A DNA stretch of 64,000 nucleotides. Source: Listeria ivanovii subsp. londoniensis. GTDB taxonomy: Bacteria > Bacillota > Bacilli > Lactobacillales > Listeriaceae. Where the stretch lies: positions 1,002,001-1,066,000 of the forward strand of contig NZ_CP009576.1 in the NCBI RefSeq assembly GCF_000763495.1, in the 5' to 3' direction. The position numbers and the translations under genes are program-made. Each line of letters starts with the position of its first letter. Positions within the stretch are counted from its first letter, which is position 1. Below are positions 63,467-64,000 of the stretch, in pieces. The notes under the pieces are model-generated. The model did not search any database. It saw only the letters and a program-made list of their open reading frames with translations, and was not told where the DNA came from.

Positions 63467-63745
63467 GTGTTAGAGAAAGAAAAGCGGATGATAATATCCG
63501 TAGAACTGACACAGGAAATGGTACAGGAACTCGACGTAGTTGTAGAAAAAGAAAAAATGGGGCGGAGTGAAGTTATAATGGAAGCAACGCAACAATTTTT
63601 GCAAGAGAAAAGGGCACGTGAGTTGAGAGACGAGATGGAGCGCGGCTATGCGGAGATGGCGACAATTAACTTTGCTATTGCATGCGAGTGTACCCATGTC
63701 GAAGCAGAAGCAGAAGACAGGAATATTAGTATATTAGGAGGTTAA
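63467..63745 (+). CDS. mazE: Antitoxin MazE (EndoAI)
   Basis: 92-residue ribbon-helix-helix antitoxin that binds and neutralises MazF and represses its own operon. RMIISVELTQEMVQELDVVV forms the strand and first helix, and the acidic C-terminal half (ARELRDEMERGYAEMATINF) is the MazF-binding tail, as in B. subtilis EndoAI. The start is GTG, with GGGGGTG six to seven bases upstream. The toxin gene follows after six bases. Confidence 0.9.
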   Translation: MLEKEKRMIISVELTQEMVQELDVVVEKEKMGRSEVIMEATQQFLQEKRARELRDEMERGYAEMATINFAIACECTHVEAEAEDRNISILGG

Positions 63746-63751
63746 TGGCTG

Positions 63752-64000
63752 ATGGTGAAGCGTGGTGACGTGTACTACGCGGACCTTTCCCCCGTGGTCG
63801 GAAGCGAGCAAGGGGGAATACGGCCTGTTCTCATCATTCAAAACGACATTGGTAATAGATTCAGTCCAACTGTGATTGTGGCAGCAATAACCGCAAAAAT
63901 TCAAAAAGCAAAGTTGCCAACACATGTGGAAGCTACTCGTAAAGATGGCTTTGAAAGAGATTCTGTCATTCTTTTAGAACAAATTAGAACAATTGACAAA
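63752..64000 (+). CDS. mazF: mRNA interferase MazF (EndoA), 3' partial
   Basis: 83 codons are visible and the frame runs off the window end; the family has about 115 residues. MazF cleaves single-stranded mRNA at short specific sequences under stress. The N-terminal [20 protein letters not shown] contains the catalytic Arg loop region, followed by RPVLIIQND and the strand [16 protein letters not shown] lies nine bases before the ATG. In Listeria and Bacillus the sigma-B regulatory genes (rsbR) normally lie just downstream, outside this window. Confidence 0.92.
   Translation, partial: MVKRGDVYYADLSPVVGSEQGGIRPVLIIQNDIGNRFSPTVIVAAITAKIQKAKLPTHVEATRKDGFERDSVILLEQIRTIDK

Noticed and set aside
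63382-63570. Arg-rich 62-codon frame over the mazE start
   Set aside because: It overlaps mazE in another frame and has no binding site or protein-like composition.
1-64000. tRNA, rRNA, tmRNA genes, prophage and replication origin
   Set aside because: I saw no cloverleaf, rRNA-like or DnaA-box cluster sequence in the stretches between genes.

Overview
The window is a piece of low-GC Firmicute chromosome whose genes, spacing and RNA elements match the genus Listeria (sensu stricto). The strongest markers are a Ca2+-ATPase whose key residues fall at the published positions of L. monocytogenes LMCA1 (E292, D334, N716, D720, R795), a hexose-phosphate antiporter of the UhpT/Hpt type, LPXTG proteins with internalin-like leucine-rich repeats, and a GH130 phosphorylase cluster like the one characterised in L. 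innocua. The alanine racemase differs from the L. monocytogenes sequence as I remember it, so I do not assign a species.

Layout. 1-9.9 kb: end of uhpT, an MFS drug pump with its MarR regulator (same operator-like motif at both promoters), a divergent LysR/EamA pair, the Ca2+-ATPase, a Cof-type phosphatase, DUF1294 and RidA. 10-14.9 kb: SAM-I riboswitch with a MetE-like methyltransferase, a truncated UvrC paralogue behind a palindrome, and a glutamine-type ABC transporter with fused binding protein and permease. 15-19.1 kb: two tandem paralogous LRR/MucBP surface proteins anchored by sortase. 19.1-25.2 kb: a small protein gene with a sigma-B-like promoter, an unknown protein, a TetR plus paired SMR exporters, then ddl, murF and an esterase. 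25.2-34.7 kb: LacI regulator and a seven-gene sugar operon (ABC importer lacking an ATPase, GH13, DUF1861, GH130 phosphorylase, phosphohexomutase), which together would import an oligosaccharide and turn phosphorolysis products into hexose 6-phosphate. 35-37.4 kb: DEAD-box helicase cshA with a long leader, and queT behind a preQ1-I riboswitch.

37.5-49.4 kb is a variable, decaying region. It holds gene fragments, a truncated DUF2316 protein, a possible immunity-gene remnant, a membrane-anchored beta-propeller protein, two large LPXTG proteins with near-identical internal repeats, IS3-family debris, an intact serine recombinase, and a heavily mutated WXG/LXG toxin module of the type VII secretion kind.

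49.6-56.2 kb: a PRD-type PTS regulator followed by a lactose/cellobiose-family PTS, a NagB-like deaminase/isomerase, an aldo/keto reductase and a sugar epimerase. 56.3-64 kb: an LPXTG/LysM protein, a secreted unknown, then ydbS-ydbT, cgoX (hemY), acpS, alr and mazEF, the last cut by the window end. Order ddl-murF-cshA-ydbS-ydbT-acpS-alr-ndoAI-ndoA is the Bacillus subtilis order as I know it, so the sugar cluster and the variable region look like insertions into an old conserved block.
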